NCBI RefSeq assembly: GCF_001435095.1
Contig: NZ_AZFC01000035.1
Coordinates: 186,001 to 250,000 of the forward strand
DNA length: 64,000 bases
Reading direction: 5' to 3'
Source of the DNA: Levilactobacillus spicheri DSM 15429
GTDB taxonomy: Bacteria > Bacillota > Bacilli > Lactobacillales > Lactobacillaceae
Positions 43,922-53,929 of this stretch are shown piece after piece. Both the position numbers and the translations under genes were made by a program. The notes beneath the pieces are model-generated. The model was not told where the DNA came from, searched no databases, and saw only the letters and a list, made by a program, of their open reading frames with translations. The first letter of the stretch is position 1, and the number at the start of each line of letters is the position of its first letter.

Positions 43922-46456
43922 TTACTTCGTTGCATCCTTGACCGCCGCGTTCACGGCGTCCTTTTCGGCTTCGATCAGGTCCACGCGACTCTCGATGACC
44001 TTGGTGTCCATCTTGATTTCCCGGGTTAACCCTGGCGTGTTGATCTTCGGTTCGAAGAAGGCCTTGAACTCAGCCAACCGTTCCGGCGTGTGGAAGATGT
44101 TGGTCGTGACGGTGATGTAGGTGGTGAATTCCATGTCGCCACCGACCGTCTTTTCCAACCAGCCCCACTCGTTACGTAACCAGTCCCAAGCGGCTTGTTG
44201 GCCGGCATCGTTGGCCAGAACGCCCCGGTACCAAGCCCGCAAGTCTTGCGGCTTGACCGTGTTGGCATCCTCGAAGGCCACGATTAACTTGGCAATCAAC
44301 TGCGCATCGGTCGTGGCCGTGACGGCCGCCGCGATGTCGGCCTTGTAGCTGGCATCGGACGATTGTTGGTAAGCCGTGATCAACTGGTCAAAGAGCGCGG
44401 CACTGCCGAAGTTCTTGACCTCGTTCCGGAGCACGAAGACCCGAATGTCGGCAGAAAGACCGGCCAGGTTTTCGGCGTTCGCCGTGAACAGCTGGTGCGC
44501 GTCGGCGATGGCCTGCGCGTTCTGCGCGTACAGGGCCGCGTTCAACACGTACGGCCGCGTCAAAGTGTCGTCTTGCGACTCACCGGCTTGTGGCGTCCAG
44601 CCTAACCGGGCGACCTGCTGGCCACTCAGCTGGTCGTAGAAGGCCTGCAACGTCTTTTCCTCGGCGGAACCCGGCGTCACGAACTTCTTCAGGTTATTAG
44701 CGAGCCGGTACAGGGCCACCGTGACCACCGTGGCCGGGTTATTGGCGAAGCGGCTCAGCAACGGCACGACACTGGCGTAGCTGATTTGCCGACCATCGGC
44801 TAAGAGCCGTAAGTCTTGCAAGACCTGCAATTGCGCCGTGGCGTCGAGGTCGTCGACGTGCGCCAAAATGTCGTCCAGCAACGTTTGGTCGTACTTCACA
44901 ATGAAGTGTGAGTTGTTGCCCACGTTGACCCGGAACGGCTCACCGGCCGCTTGCCGCAGTTCGGCGTAGTCACCCAACGTCACGGTCGCGTCCTTGAAGA
45001 TGGCCGGAGCGACCTCGTAGTTGCTGTTCAACGGAATCTGCCATAAGCGACCGGCGTCTTGGCCGTCGCCAATGAAGAATTGCTTTTGACTCAAGGTCAG
45101 TTGGCCATCGACCACGCTGGCGGAGACCACGGGATACCCGGGTTGTTCCAGCCAGGAGTTCATGATGGTACCGACGTCCTTACCGGAAGCATCGCCTAAG
45201 GCCGCCCAGAGGTCCGCCCCCTTGGCGTTGCCGTAGTGGTGTGCCTCGAAGTAGGCCTTTAAGCCCTTCCGCAAGGCGTCGTCGCCGACCAAGGCACGCG
45301 CCATGACCAGCATCCGCGCCCCCTTGGCGTAAACGATGGCGCTGTCGAACAGAGCGTCGATCTCGGCCGGGTCCTCAACGTTGACGTGGACGGATTGAAC
45401 CCCGTCGGTCGCGTCCCGTTGTAAGGCCATTGGGACGTCGGAGGACTGGAAGGTCTCCCAGATGTGCCAGTCGGGTTCGATGGCGTCGATGGCGACGTAT
45501 TCCATCATGTTGGCGAAACTTTCGTTCAACCAGAGGTCGTCCCACCACTTCATGGTAACCAGGTCACCGAACCATTGGTGCGCAAGTTCGTGCGCGATGA
45601 CCGTGGCAACCAGTTGCTTCATGTCCAACGACGTGTTGTCGGGATCCAGCGTCAGGTAGGCTTCCCGGTAGGTGACCAACCCCCAGTTTTCCATGGCCCC
45701 GGCGGAGAAGTCGGGTAAGGCTAATTGCCAGGAATGTGGGAGTGGGTAAGGCGTCTGGTAGAAGTCCTCGTAGAACTCGATGGAGCGCTTGGCAATGTCC
45801 AGGGCGAAGTCGAGTTCCTTGGGTTGGTGCGCCTTGGTGGCGAAAACGCCGACCTTGACGCCGCTCTTGGTGGTCGTTTGCTTACTTTGGAGGTCCCCAA
45901 AGGCAAAGGCAATCAGGTAAGAGGACATCTTCTTGGTGGTGTCGAAGTAGTGGACGCCGTCTTCGGTCTTGATCTCGGGCATGTTGCTCAAAATCGTCTC
46001 ACCGGGTTGTTCGTCGTACTTGATGGCCAGGTCGAACGTGGCCTTGGCTTCGGGCTCGTCGACACACGGGAAGGCCTGCCGAGCCGCCGTGGTCTCGAAT
46101 TGCGTCCCGATGATCTGCTTCTTCTCACCGTTCAGCTCGTAGTAGGACGGGTAGATACCCATCATGCTGTCGGTCAGGGGTGCGGTGTAGTCGATAGCAA
46201 CGGTCACGGCGCCGGTCTTGCCGACGTTGATGCGAATCCCTTCGGCCTTTTCGTCGAGGGTAAACGGCGCGTCTTGCCCGTCCACCTTCACGGCTGAAAT
46301 CGTCATGTATTTTTCGTGCACGGCAATCGTTTCGCTCTTGGCATCCCCGGTAATCATGGATGTCCCACTGATTTGCTTGGTTGCGCGGTTAATGTCGATG
46401 TACACGTTGTAGTGCGTCGGTTGGAATGTCTGATAAAAATGAGTTGCTTCAGTCAT
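43922..46456 (-). CDS. pepN: aminopeptidase N
   Basis: 844 residues, M1 family. GAMENWG at 253-259 and the zinc motif HELAHQWFGDLVT (H289, E290, H293) with E312 in LWLNESFA are present. A C-terminal helical ERAP1-like domain follows. It releases N-terminal residues from peptides in the cytoplasm, a main peptidase of lactobacilli. RBS GGAGGGG; a TATAAT -10 lies at 46496-46501. Confidence 0.96.
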   Translation of the reverse strand: MTEATHFYQTFQPTHYNVYIDINRATKQISGTSMITGDAKSETIAVHEKYMTISAVKVDGQDAPFTLDEKAEGIRINVGKTGAVTVAIDYTAPLTDSMMGIYPSYYELNGEKKQIIGTQFETTAARQAFPCVDEPEAKATFDLAIKYDEQPGETILSNMPEIKTEDGVHYFDTTKKMSSYLIAFAFGDLQSKQTTTKSGVKVGVFATKAHQPKELDFALDIAKRSIEFYEDFYQTPYPLPHSWQLALPDFSAGAMENWGLVTYREAYLTLDPDNTSLDMKQLVATVIAHELAHQWFGDLVTMKWWDDLWLNESFANMMEYVAIDAIEPDWHIWETFQSSDVPMALQRDATDGVQSVHVNVEDPAEIDALFDSAIVYAKGARMLVMARALVGDDALRKGLKAYFEAHHYGNAKGADLWAALGDASGKDVGTIMNSWLEQPGYPVVSASVVDGQLTLSQKQFFIGDGQDAGRLWQIPLNSNYEVAPAIFKDATVTLGDYAELRQAAGEPFRVNVGNNSHFIVKYDQTLLDDILAHVDDLDATAQLQVLQDLRLLADGRQISYASVVPLLSRFANNPATVVTVALYRLANNLKKFVTPGSAEEKTLQAFYDQLSGQQVARLGWTPQAGESQDDTLTRPYVLNAALYAQNAQAIADAHQLFTANAENLAGLSADIRVFVLRNEVKNFGSAALFDQLITAYQQSSDASYKADIAAAVTATTDAQLIAKLIVAFEDANTVKPQDLRAWYRGVLANDAGQQAAWDWLRNEWGWLEKTVGGDMEFTTYITVTTNIFHTPERLAEFKAFFEPKINTPGLTREIKMDTKVIESRVDLIEAEKDAVNAAVKDATK

Positions 46457-46616
46457 AGATTCCCCTCCAAGTTAAAATACTATTAGAATAAATTCATTAT
46501 ACGCTATTTGTAAGGGGGAAGCTCGGATTGTGTGGGGATTTTTCTCATTTTAAATTAACAATTGCTTTCTCAAAACGACTTAGCCCCGCACAATGCTTCC
46601 TAAATTTAGGGCTCCC

Positions 46617-49505
46617 CTATTTCTCAAATTCAATATATTTATCGAACTGGACACTCTGCTTCAGCGCCAGCAGCATCTTCACGATGGGTTCCTTTTTTCC
46701 TTTGGCAGTGAACGTTTCCTGCCGGGCTTCCTGCACCGTGACCTCCCCAAAGTAGTAGAAGTCACTCCCCTCATCATCACTCTTTTTCACGAACAGGTGA
46801 ATCGTGGTCTGCTCCTGCAAGATCTGCCGAACTTCTTTACTATCAAGCTTATTGTTATGACGGGTGTACCACAGGAATAGGTCCGGATTAAGGAACTTAT
46901 CCGCATACTTGATACTATCGTCAATATCATCCGATTTTGCGTAGGTGACAAAGATGGGGCAAATGCCATCACGCACACGATACCCGTACAGTGTTGAACT
47001 CACATCGCTCTGCCACCCGAGCAAGCGACACACGTCTTTTCGGGTATAGCGTTGATACAGGGTGAACTGCTGGTCCACCCGATACGGCTTGCTGCGTTCA
47101 AGGCCGGCATTAATCGCATCCACAACCAACTGCTGGAATACCAGGTTGGCCGCTAACTGTGTTTGCACCGCTTGGCTGAGCTGGTAGCGACCCGTGGTGA
47201 GCGTCACAATTGCCTGACCGCCATACTTTTCCTGGCTCTTGGGAACAAAGAAGGCCAACGAGAGAACCCGTTCGACGGACCGCTCAACGGTTGCATTATA
47301 GTAAACGTGATCCGCTTGCAATTCGTCGCTAAAGGATGCTTGGTCATACGTTCCCCCGTGCGCCAGTAGCTGGCGTAGTAACCGGAGTTCCACGACCCGC
47401 TTACCGTTCATCAATTCAATCGAAACAAAGTTTAAGACCTGCTCTTGGGATAAGGTCAGGTGAACGTCTTCCTTCATCCTGAGAAGAAATTGATAGTAAT
47501 TAGAAAACTTCTTGGCAAACACCATACAGTCAACCGTTCCCGATTGTTCAAAGTCGGTTAATAAGGGAATCCGACCCAGTTGATTCTTGAGTGCCTGGTA
47601 ATCCTCGCGCAGAACGCGTAACCCATCCAGGTTCGCCGTATTAATGGATTCATAGATCCGTTCCTTGGCAATCTTAGAAAAACTAATCGTCGACACCCCG
47701 GAAATTTGTTGCACGTCTAGGTCGTCGTGCGCCACGTTCTTGTTCCGTGATTTGTCCCCCGTTAGTGCAATCGGAATGAGGTAATTATTTTTATAGTTAC
47801 CGATGAAATCAATCACCGTCACGTAGTCTTTCCCCGCAAACTTACGCAATCCCCGGCCAAGTTGTTGAATAAAGACAATACTTGACTGAGTATTTCGCAG
47901 CATCACAATCTGATTGACACAGGGAATATCCACCCCTTCATTAAAGACATCCACGGTGATGATGTAACATAGGTCCCCCTGTTCCAGTTGTTTAACCAGG
48001 TTCTCCCGCGTCTTCTGGGGAGTACTGCCCGTTAGCGCCGCACTGGGATACCCACGCATCGTAAAGGCCTGGGCCAATTCCTCGGCCTCATCCGTTCGGC
48101 TGCAGAAGATCAGTCCTCGGAGAACCTCTCCCGAATAGCCATAATACTGCGTTTGCTGTATGACGTACGTGACCCGCTCGTCCGAGGTCAACCATTCTAA
48201 CTGACTGGTTTCATCGATCACACGACCGTCCTTTTCATAATCCGCCACGCCAATATAGTTAAACGGGCAAAGCATGTCCTCATCTAAAGCCTTCTGTAAT
48301 CGAATCTCGTACGGCACGTGATAATCGAATAGTTCGTAGAGGTTAAAGTCATCCATTCGTTCCGGGGTCGCCGTCATCCCCAATAAAAACTTCGGCTGAA
48401 AGTAGGCCAACACCCGCTGATAGCTGCCCGCACCGGCCCGGTGTGCTTCATCAATTAGGATGTAGTCAAACTCATCAGAGCAAAAATGCCGTAATTGGTC
48501 GGGCTGCGACAAAGTCTGAATCGTCGCAAAGAGGTATTTAGCCGTATAGTTCCGCTCGTTTCCTGAAAGACAGCCAAACTGGTCGTTAAATTCTTCAGCA
48601 GTCGCCTCTGGAAACTTCTCAAAAAAATCATGCCGGAGGATCGTTTTAAAACTTTCCTGGGTCTTCTTCAGAATCTGCTCACGGTGAACGATGTACAGGA
48701 ACCGCTTTGGCTGGTAACTTCTCACGTCAAAGGCCCCTAAATAGGTCTTTCCCGTCCCCGTCGCCGAAATAATCAGTCCCCGGTGCGCCCCCCGTGCTCT
48801 GATATCTGCCAAGCCCCGTAAGGCTTCTCGCTGCATCTGGTTAGGTTCAATCTTCTGCGACACGCTTTCCGCTTGATCAGCATCCGTCAGACTAATCAAT
48901 TTAGGCCCCGCATCATATTCTTCGCGGTATTCGTCGATCCACAGGTCCGTTAGTGGCTGAGAAGCGGCCCACATTGCCTCCACCTCGGCCATCAGCTTAC
49001 CGGTCAAGGCCCCATTTTCGTGCGAGGTAAATTCGATATTCCACTCGTAATTTTGCAGCAACGCCCCCTGCGTTAAATTCGCACTACCGATGATCGCTGA
49101 TTGATACCCCGCCTGCTGGTGGGCAAACAGATACCCCTTCGCATGAAAGGCGTCTTGCGGGGCAATGCGTACCTCAACGTTGGGCAACTTTTTAAGTTCA
49201 CGAAAGACCTTGGGATTATTAAAATCGAGGTAATCGGCCGTAATGATCCGCCCGTGCACACCCTCCTGCGCAATATCCGCCAGCTTGGCCTTCAGCATCG
49301 CTAAAGCCCGTTCCGTAATAAAGGCAATGACGAAGGTAAATGCGGAGCAGTGACTCAGCTCCCGTTCAATGTGTAGCCACATCGTGTCACCCTGATCGTT
49401 ATAAATAAACCGGGGCATCAAGTTCTCCCGGCCGTTAATCCGTTGGTCCACCAGACCATTTGTCAAAGAGGCCTGTAATTTTCGCTGAATATCAGTTAGT
49501 TCCAT
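46617..49505 (-). CDS. PLD-like nuclease/DEAD-box helicase fusion (DUF3427 type)
   Basis: 962 residues. About 1-190: phospholipase D-like domain with FHAKGYLF and GSANLTQGAL (single HxK/GSxN motif). About 230-600: superfamily 2 helicase with Walker A SATGTGKTYLGAF, DEAH in LIDEAHRAGAGSY, TATPERMD, and motif VI QQLGRGLRK. About 640-950: C-terminal DUF3427-like region. Such proteins resemble restriction/repair enzymes. The ATG overlaps the end of the Nudix gene by 14 bases, so both are made together. Confidence 0.82.
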   Translation of the reverse strand: MELTDIQRKLQASLTNGLVDQRINGRENLMPRFIYNDQGDTMWLHIERELSHCSAFTFVIAFITERALAMLKAKLADIAQEGVHGRIITADYLDFNNPKVFRELKKLPNVEVRIAPQDAFHAKGYLFAHQQAGYQSAIIGSANLTQGALLQNYEWNIEFTSHENGALTGKLMAEVEAMWAASQPLTDLWIDEYREEYDAGPKLISLTDADQAESVSQKIEPNQMQREALRGLADIRARGAHRGLIISATGTGKTYLGAFDVRSYQPKRFLYIVHREQILKKTQESFKTILRHDFFEKFPEATAEEFNDQFGCLSGNERNYTAKYLFATIQTLSQPDQLRHFCSDEFDYILIDEAHRAGAGSYQRVLAYFQPKFLLGMTATPERMDDFNLYELFDYHVPYEIRLQKALDEDMLCPFNYIGVADYEKDGRVIDETSQLEWLTSDERVTYVIQQTQYYGYSGEVLRGLIFCSRTDEAEELAQAFTMRGYPSAALTGSTPQKTRENLVKQLEQGDLCYIITVDVFNEGVDIPCVNQIVMLRNTQSSIVFIQQLGRGLRKFAGKDYVTVIDFIGNYKNNYLIPIALTGDKSRNKNVAHDDLDVQQISGVSTISFSKIAKERIYESINTANLDGLRVLREDYQALKNQLGRIPLLTDFEQSGTVDCMVFAKKFSNYYQFLLRMKEDVHLTLSQEQVLNFVSIELMNGKRVVELRLLRQLLAHGGTYDQASFSDELQADHVYYNATVERSVERVLSLAFFVPKSQEKYGGQAIVTLTTGRYQLSQAVQTQLAANLVFQQLVVDAINAGLERSKPYRVDQQFTLYQRYTRKDVCRLLGWQSDVSSTLYGYRVRDGICPIFVTYAKSDDIDDSIKYADKFLNPDLFLWYTRHNNKLDSKEVRQILQEQTTIHLFVKKSDDEGSDFYYFGEVTVQEARQETFTAKGKKEPIVKMLLALKQSVQFDKYIEFEK

Positions 49506-49914
49506 TAAATGTCACCTGCGTTAAATCGGCCTGCTTCAAGGCCTCAACAATTCCCTGGTCCGCATCCGCCCAGTTAAGGGTCGCCAGCTGATCTTGCGTC
49601 ACCCACTCCACCTTGCTGTGAGCAATTAAATCAAAGTGGTGCGTCAAGAACTTGGCATAGTATGCGGTTAAATGCACCACGCCAAAGTCATACTCGTGAC
49701 TGCTGGTTGCGACCTTGGCACCAACCGCGATGTCGTCATCAAACTCTTCTCGCATTTCGCGGGCCAACGCCTGTTCCGGCGTTTCCCCCGGCTCAATTTT
49801 GCCACCTGGAAATTCCCAGAGGGTTCCCAGAATTCGGTCATCATTTCGTTTGGTCGCTAAAATCTTGTCGGCTTCCAATAGCACCGCACCCACGACATTA
49901 ATTTGTTTTTTCAT
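49492..49914 (-). CDS. Nudix hydrolase (MutT-like)
   Basis: 140 residues. The Nudix box is GGKIEPGETPEQALAREMRE followed by EFDDDI; the catalytic REMREE is present, while the usual final Gly is Asp. The family splits oxidised or odd nucleoside triphosphates (8-oxo-dGTP type). Its stop TGA lies inside the helicase gene, so the two form a coupled pair. GGAG lies 8 bases before the ATG. Confidence 0.85.
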   Translation of the reverse strand: MKKQINVVGAVLLEADKILATKRNDDRILGTLWEFPGGKIEPGETPEQALAREMREEFDDDIAVGAKVATSSHEYDFGVVHLTAYYAKFLTHHFDLIAHSKVEWVTQDQLATLNWADADQGIVEALKQADLTQVTFNGTN

Positions 49915-50029
49915 CAGAAAAACTCCATTTCTCCTCAGGATTTTTTTGGCATAACACTGAGTGAATCAAGGATCCTTATATAAAAACGCTCTCTTCGATT
50001 TATTATAAGCGGTATTCCGAACACCCGAA

Positions 50030-50063
50030 AGAGGCCCCTCACATTTTCCCGTGAGAGGCCCCT
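50030..50063. terminator. hairpin between adhesin and Nudix genes
   Basis: 13-position stem (50030-50042 with 50051-50063, two G-U on the minus strand) over an 8-base loop; AATTTT follows on the plus strand. Confidence 0.6.
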
Positions 50064-50077
50064 AATTTTACAAGAAA

Positions 50078-50122
50078 ATCCTGCTATGAGAACGGCCATC
50101 ACTGGTCTGCTCATAGCAGGAT
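50078..50122 (-). terminator. adhesin gene terminator
   Basis: A 13-bp perfect stem (50078-50090 with 50110-50122), TTTTC on the minus strand, 35 bases past the stop. Confidence 0.75.
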
Positions 50123-50157
50123 CTTCCTGTTCTAGCTTTTATTCGGCGCTGACTTCG

Positions 50158-53100
50158 TTAATTCCGCCGCTTCTTCCAGCCAAACGCCCCAGCTAAGGCG
50201 CCCAACAGAGCGAGACCCACAACGGCCAAGCCATTGTTTGCTTGCTCATTAGTCTGTGGCAACTGGTCACTGGCGTTTTGCGACGTCGCTTGAGCCGGCT
50301 GCTTAGCCGTGTTCGCCGCCAAGTCCACCTTTGCTGCGTGACCACCGGTCGTAACCGCTGCGGTCATGCCTGGTTGCCCCGTTGCGGCGCTACCGCCGTT
50401 ATTAACAGCGCCCGCGTTTTGGCCACCCGTTACCTTATTCGGCTTCTTGTTCGCCGTTCCTTGGTCGCCCGCACTACCGGAGGAGTTGCCGCCGGTCGAT
50501 GGGACTTCCGGCGTCACGGAACCGCCGCCACCTGGATTACCTGGATCTGGCGTTTCCGGATCTGGATTCTCAGGGTCTGGGTTCTCCGGATCCGGATTTC
50601 CGCCACCACCGGTCGTGTCGGCCGCATAGGTCACCACGAAGGCCAGGTTAGCCGCCTCGGAGGTGATGGTCTGTTCCGTGACCTGCGTCAGGTCATTGGC
50701 GGGATCGGTGGTCTTGACCACGTGCATCCCCTTGATCATCGGGTTCTGGACGGCGTCAAATGCGACCTGGTCACCCGCCTGGTAAACGGTCCAGCCGGCA
50801 TCGGTTGGTTTTCCGGTGACATCCAGCGTTGGCGCACTCGTCGCGTCCGCCTTACTGTAGGTCACGGACTGGTTCGTGACCTGATCCGTCACCGTCGCAA
50901 ACGTGATGGTCTTGGTGGTCGGATCAGCGACTTGGTTCTTCTGAGTATCTTGGTAGGTAATCTGTTCTTGGACCGCCTTTTCAACGGTGTTAAACGCGTG
51001 GGCCAACGTGACCACAAAGTTCAGGTTCGCCGTATCGTCGTTGGTGAAGACAATGGCGCTGGTGCCATCGGCATTCTTGGTGGTATCACTGACCACCACG
51101 TAACCCTTGGCCACTGCTGGATCCGTCACCGTCGCGGAATCAAAGGAACTGGTCGTCCCGATGGCGCCCCGGAGTTCCGGATTGGTCGTGTAGTCTAACG
51201 TCTGCACGGTCTCACCGGTCGTGGCATCCTTGATGGTCACCGTGGCCCGCTTGGCTTGGGCGTAGACCATGTGAATGACCTGTTTGGCCCCCAAGAACGG
51301 AATCGTGGCATCCTGGCTGATGTCCGTCCAGGTCGTCCCGTCCACACTGCTTTCAGCGCCGGTGTAGACGTAGTCCGGGAAGTCCTTTTGGTAATCCTTC
51401 AATGCTAATTGTTCATCAGAAGTCCCCGTGTGACTATCGGTCACCGCTGTATCATCTGCGTCGGTGATGGCCGTGAACTTACCATCGGCATCCTTGTACC
51501 CGTAATCCACCGTGACGTTCCATGGCAGGACATCCTTGTAAAACAGGATGGTCCAGTTCTTCGACTCATCTTCTAAAGTCGTGACCCACGAAGACTGCGC
51601 GTTGGCCAAGCCATTGCCGGCCAGGTAATCTGAGTAGCGCCCCGTCCCGTCTAGGATCAAGCCGGAGAACGTGTAGCCCTTCTCAATCTGCTGATTCAAG
51701 AACGTCATGACGGTGGCATTAGACTGCACATTGACTTCAGATCCAACTTTACCCGAAATCAGCGTAGACGGTGCCAGGTTGATTTGCTGGCCATTGGCCT
51801 GTAGTAATTGAATATTCACGTTTAAATCACTGACGTCCGCAGCCATGTCGTACGGTTGAATGATGTATCCCGCGAAGTCACTGTTAGTGTCCGCCCAGGT
51901 CGTCGAGAGGCTCCCATAATAATTCTGCGTTCCGGCGAGCAGGTTGTACCACGACAACGTATTGTCGTTGACGTTTCCCGCATCCGCACTTGACGGGTAC
52001 AGCAGTGGGTACAAGGTCTGTTCGGAGTTGTCAAACCCTCTGATAGGGAGGTTTGCCGAAGTCAGGTCCTTGATAATAAAGGAGGGCGTCGTGTAGGTCA
52101 GCGTGCCATCCGCAGTTGTACTGTTCCCACTGGCTAATTTATCACTGACATGGATGGGCGCTAACAAGATGTGCTGATTACTGAGCTGTGCATCCGTTTT
52201 GATATTGAGGTTCTTATCGGTCGCCAATGGCGAAATATCGGTCACCTGATTGTACGCCAAGCCCACGTGCGTTAACTTGTCCTTGTTCCCCAATGCAGAA
52301 ATATCGTTAACGGAGAATAACGTAATATCGACACTTGTCAAATTTTTCAACCCGCTCAAGGCCCGAATATCCCATAGATTCCCGTTCTTCAGCGCTGATC
52401 CAAGCGTAGCTTGACTAACATCTGGGTTCGGGTACAAATACAGTGTTTCCAGGTTTGTCGCGTTCTGTAACCCTTCAAGGGTCTTCATGGACATCAACGC
52501 GTAGTAATAAGACGTTGGGACCGACCCATTTGGCGTGGTAGCCTGCATGGCTTCGGTCGACGTGATATTCGTGACCGTAGCCAATTCAGCCTTGGTGAAG
52601 TTATTCCGGAAGTCGGCAATCGTGGCGTACTTCGAGGCAAAGTTATTTTGCCAGATAAAGTACTGTAATCCCGAATCGGGAAGCCATTCATCGATATACA
52701 ATTGACTGTTTACAAACGGCGAATTCGTATCATATCCCTTAGCATCTTGTGGGATATTATTAGCATACGTTTCACCCAGCCAAGCTCCCGTCCCTTGCGT
52801 TTGGTGGCTAGCACTATAACCATCGACGACTCTCAAATCAGAGCTAACACCATTAGCATCCGTGTGGTCGTAGGTATATTGAAGTTGATTGTCCTTGCTA
52901 ACGTTAAACGACGGTTGTCCCGTCACTTTATTAGTCAAGTCATCCGGATTCTGTACGGTAATCCCCGTCTTGACCGGTTCGGTTGATTGGTTTGTATCCG
53001 CTTCGGCCGTTGCGTCTGACACCTCAGCATTTTCCGCCGATACTGGGTTTGCCGTTGCTGGAGCATCTTGCTTCTCTTCGGTTATCGTCCCATCGCCAGA

Positions 53101-53484
53101 ATCCTTGCCCGTGGGATCATTCACCGCGTCGGGGTCCGAGTTAACGGTTTCATTTTCAGTTACCGGTTCTTCTTGAGTCGCATCGTCGGCGACCCCCGTC
53201 GTTTCCGCGACTGGCGTTGATTTCGCAGCGGGTGCCGGGTCCGACTGAGTGCCGGATTCCGTCGTATCACTCTTCGACAGGGTGACCTGCGAGGCGTTCT
53301 CCGCCGCGTTGGCGTCGCTCGTGGCTTCCGTCGCCGGCGTACCATCGTCGGCCTTGGCCGTTTGGGTCGTTTGCGGACCCGCAAAAATCCCCACGGCTAA
53401 ACTCGTGACCGTGATACCGGCCACCAGCCAGCCCTTGTGTGACTTGTACATCTTGTAGTGTGTTTTCCGTTCTAAGTCCTTCAT
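50158..53484 (-). CDS. LPXTG surface protein with leucine-rich and mucin-binding-like repeats
   Basis: 1108 residues. N-terminus has the KxYKxGKxW-type signal (HYKMYKSHKGWLVAG) and a long Ser/Thr/Glu/Asp-rich stretch (40-180). About 330-470 are leucine-rich repeats (LEGLQNATNLETLYLY, LSGLKNLTSVDITLF). From about 700 on are MucBP-like domains. An NPDPE repeat linker (about 955-980), a Gly/Ser-rich stretch, LPQTN near 1075, a hydrophobic segment and KKRRN tail follow. A sortase links it to the cell wall. It probably mediates adhesion. Confidence 0.9.
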   Translation of the reverse strand: MKDLERKTHYKMYKSHKGWLVAGITVTSLAVGIFAGPQTTQTAKADDGTPATEATSDANAAENASQVTLSKSDTTESGTQSDPAPAAKSTPVAETTGVADDATQEEPVTENETVNSDPDAVNDPTGKDSGDGTITEEKQDAPATANPVSAENAEVSDATAEADTNQSTEPVKTGITVQNPDDLTNKVTGQPSFNVSKDNQLQYTYDHTDANGVSSDLRVVDGYSASHQTQGTGAWLGETYANNIPQDAKGYDTNSPFVNSQLYIDEWLPDSGLQYFIWQNNFASKYATIADFRNNFTKAELATVTNITSTEAMQATTPNGSVPTSYYYALMSMKTLEGLQNATNLETLYLYPNPDVSQATLGSALKNGNLWDIRALSGLKNLTSVDITLFSVNDISALGNKDKLTHVGLAYNQVTDISPLATDKNLNIKTDAQLSNQHILLAPIHVSDKLASGNSTTADGTLTYTTPSFIIKDLTSANLPIRGFDNSEQTLYPLLYPSSADAGNVNDNTLSWYNLLAGTQNYYGSLSTTWADTNSDFAGYIIQPYDMAADVSDLNVNIQLLQANGQQINLAPSTLISGKVGSEVNVQSNATVMTFLNQQIEKGYTFSGLILDGTGRYSDYLAGNGLANAQSSWVTTLEDESKNWTILFYKDVLPWNVTVDYGYKDADGKFTAITDADDTAVTDSHTGTSDEQLALKDYQKDFPDYVYTGAESSVDGTTWTDISQDATIPFLGAKQVIHMVYAQAKRATVTIKDATTGETVQTLDYTTNPELRGAIGTTSSFDSATVTDPAVAKGYVVVSDTTKNADGTSAIVFTNDDTANLNFVVTLAHAFNTVEKAVQEQITYQDTQKNQVADPTTKTITFATVTDQVTNQSVTYSKADATSAPTLDVTGKPTDAGWTVYQAGDQVAFDAVQNPMIKGMHVVKTTDPANDLTQVTEQTITSEAANLAFVVTYAADTTGGGGNPDPENPDPENPDPETPDPGNPGGGGSVTPEVPSTGGNSSGSAGDQGTANKKPNKVTGGQNAGAVNNGGSAATGQPGMTAAVTTGGHAAKVDLAANTAKQPAQATSQNASDQLPQTNEQANNGLAVVGLALLGALAGAFGWKKRRN
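50537..50608. repeat. 18-bp coding tandem repeats (NPDPE linker)
   Basis: Short imperfect repeats encode the PENPDPENPDPET linker of the surface protein and can vary in number by slippage. Confidence 0.6.
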
Positions 53485-53565
53485 GATTGGTCCCCCTCTT
53501 TAACTATGACCAAAATCAGGCAATTCAACAACTAGAATCCGCATTTCATCTAGTTGTCACTATCC

Positions 53566-53594
53566 ATTATAGCCAGGTTGTGAGGAATAATCAA
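53566..53594 (-). promoter_or_regulatory. adhesin promoter
   Basis: On the minus strand TTGATT (53589-53594), 17 bases and TATAAT (53566-53571, perfect). A leader hairpin ACAACTAG/CTAGTTGT (53528-53557) lies just downstream of it. Confidence 0.75.
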
Positions 53595-53773
53595 TGACAT
53601 GAAACTTTGTTATCACTAAATATAATGTTGATAGTTCATCAATCCCCGTCACGACTGGATTGCGCAGTCTTATACAAGTATAATTATTTCGGATTTTAGC
53701 GGGTTAAGTTAGGTCAAAAAACGGACTAACGGCGCAGGGATTAAACTATCCAGGGCACTTGAGACCTCCCCAT

Positions 53774-53815
53774 TAAAAAGACCACCTGGTGGCCCCGCCG
53801 GCAACCAAGTGGTCT
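53774..53815 (-). terminator. metzincin gene terminator
   Basis: AGACCAC and TGGT pair with ACCA and GTGGTCT (one mismatch), with TTTTT on the minus strand. Nearby 53859-53870 is a perfect palindrome ACCACTAGTGGT of unknown role. Nothing else was seen in 53595-53929. Confidence 0.7.
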
Positions 53816-53929
53816 AGGTGATTACAGGTGCTAATTATCTGTTTCAGGGGTTATTGACACCACTAGTGGTCTGACCAATTTTCCTTGCTTTGGACGGACG
53901 GGCGACTCAGTTTAAAAGGGGCCGTTTCC

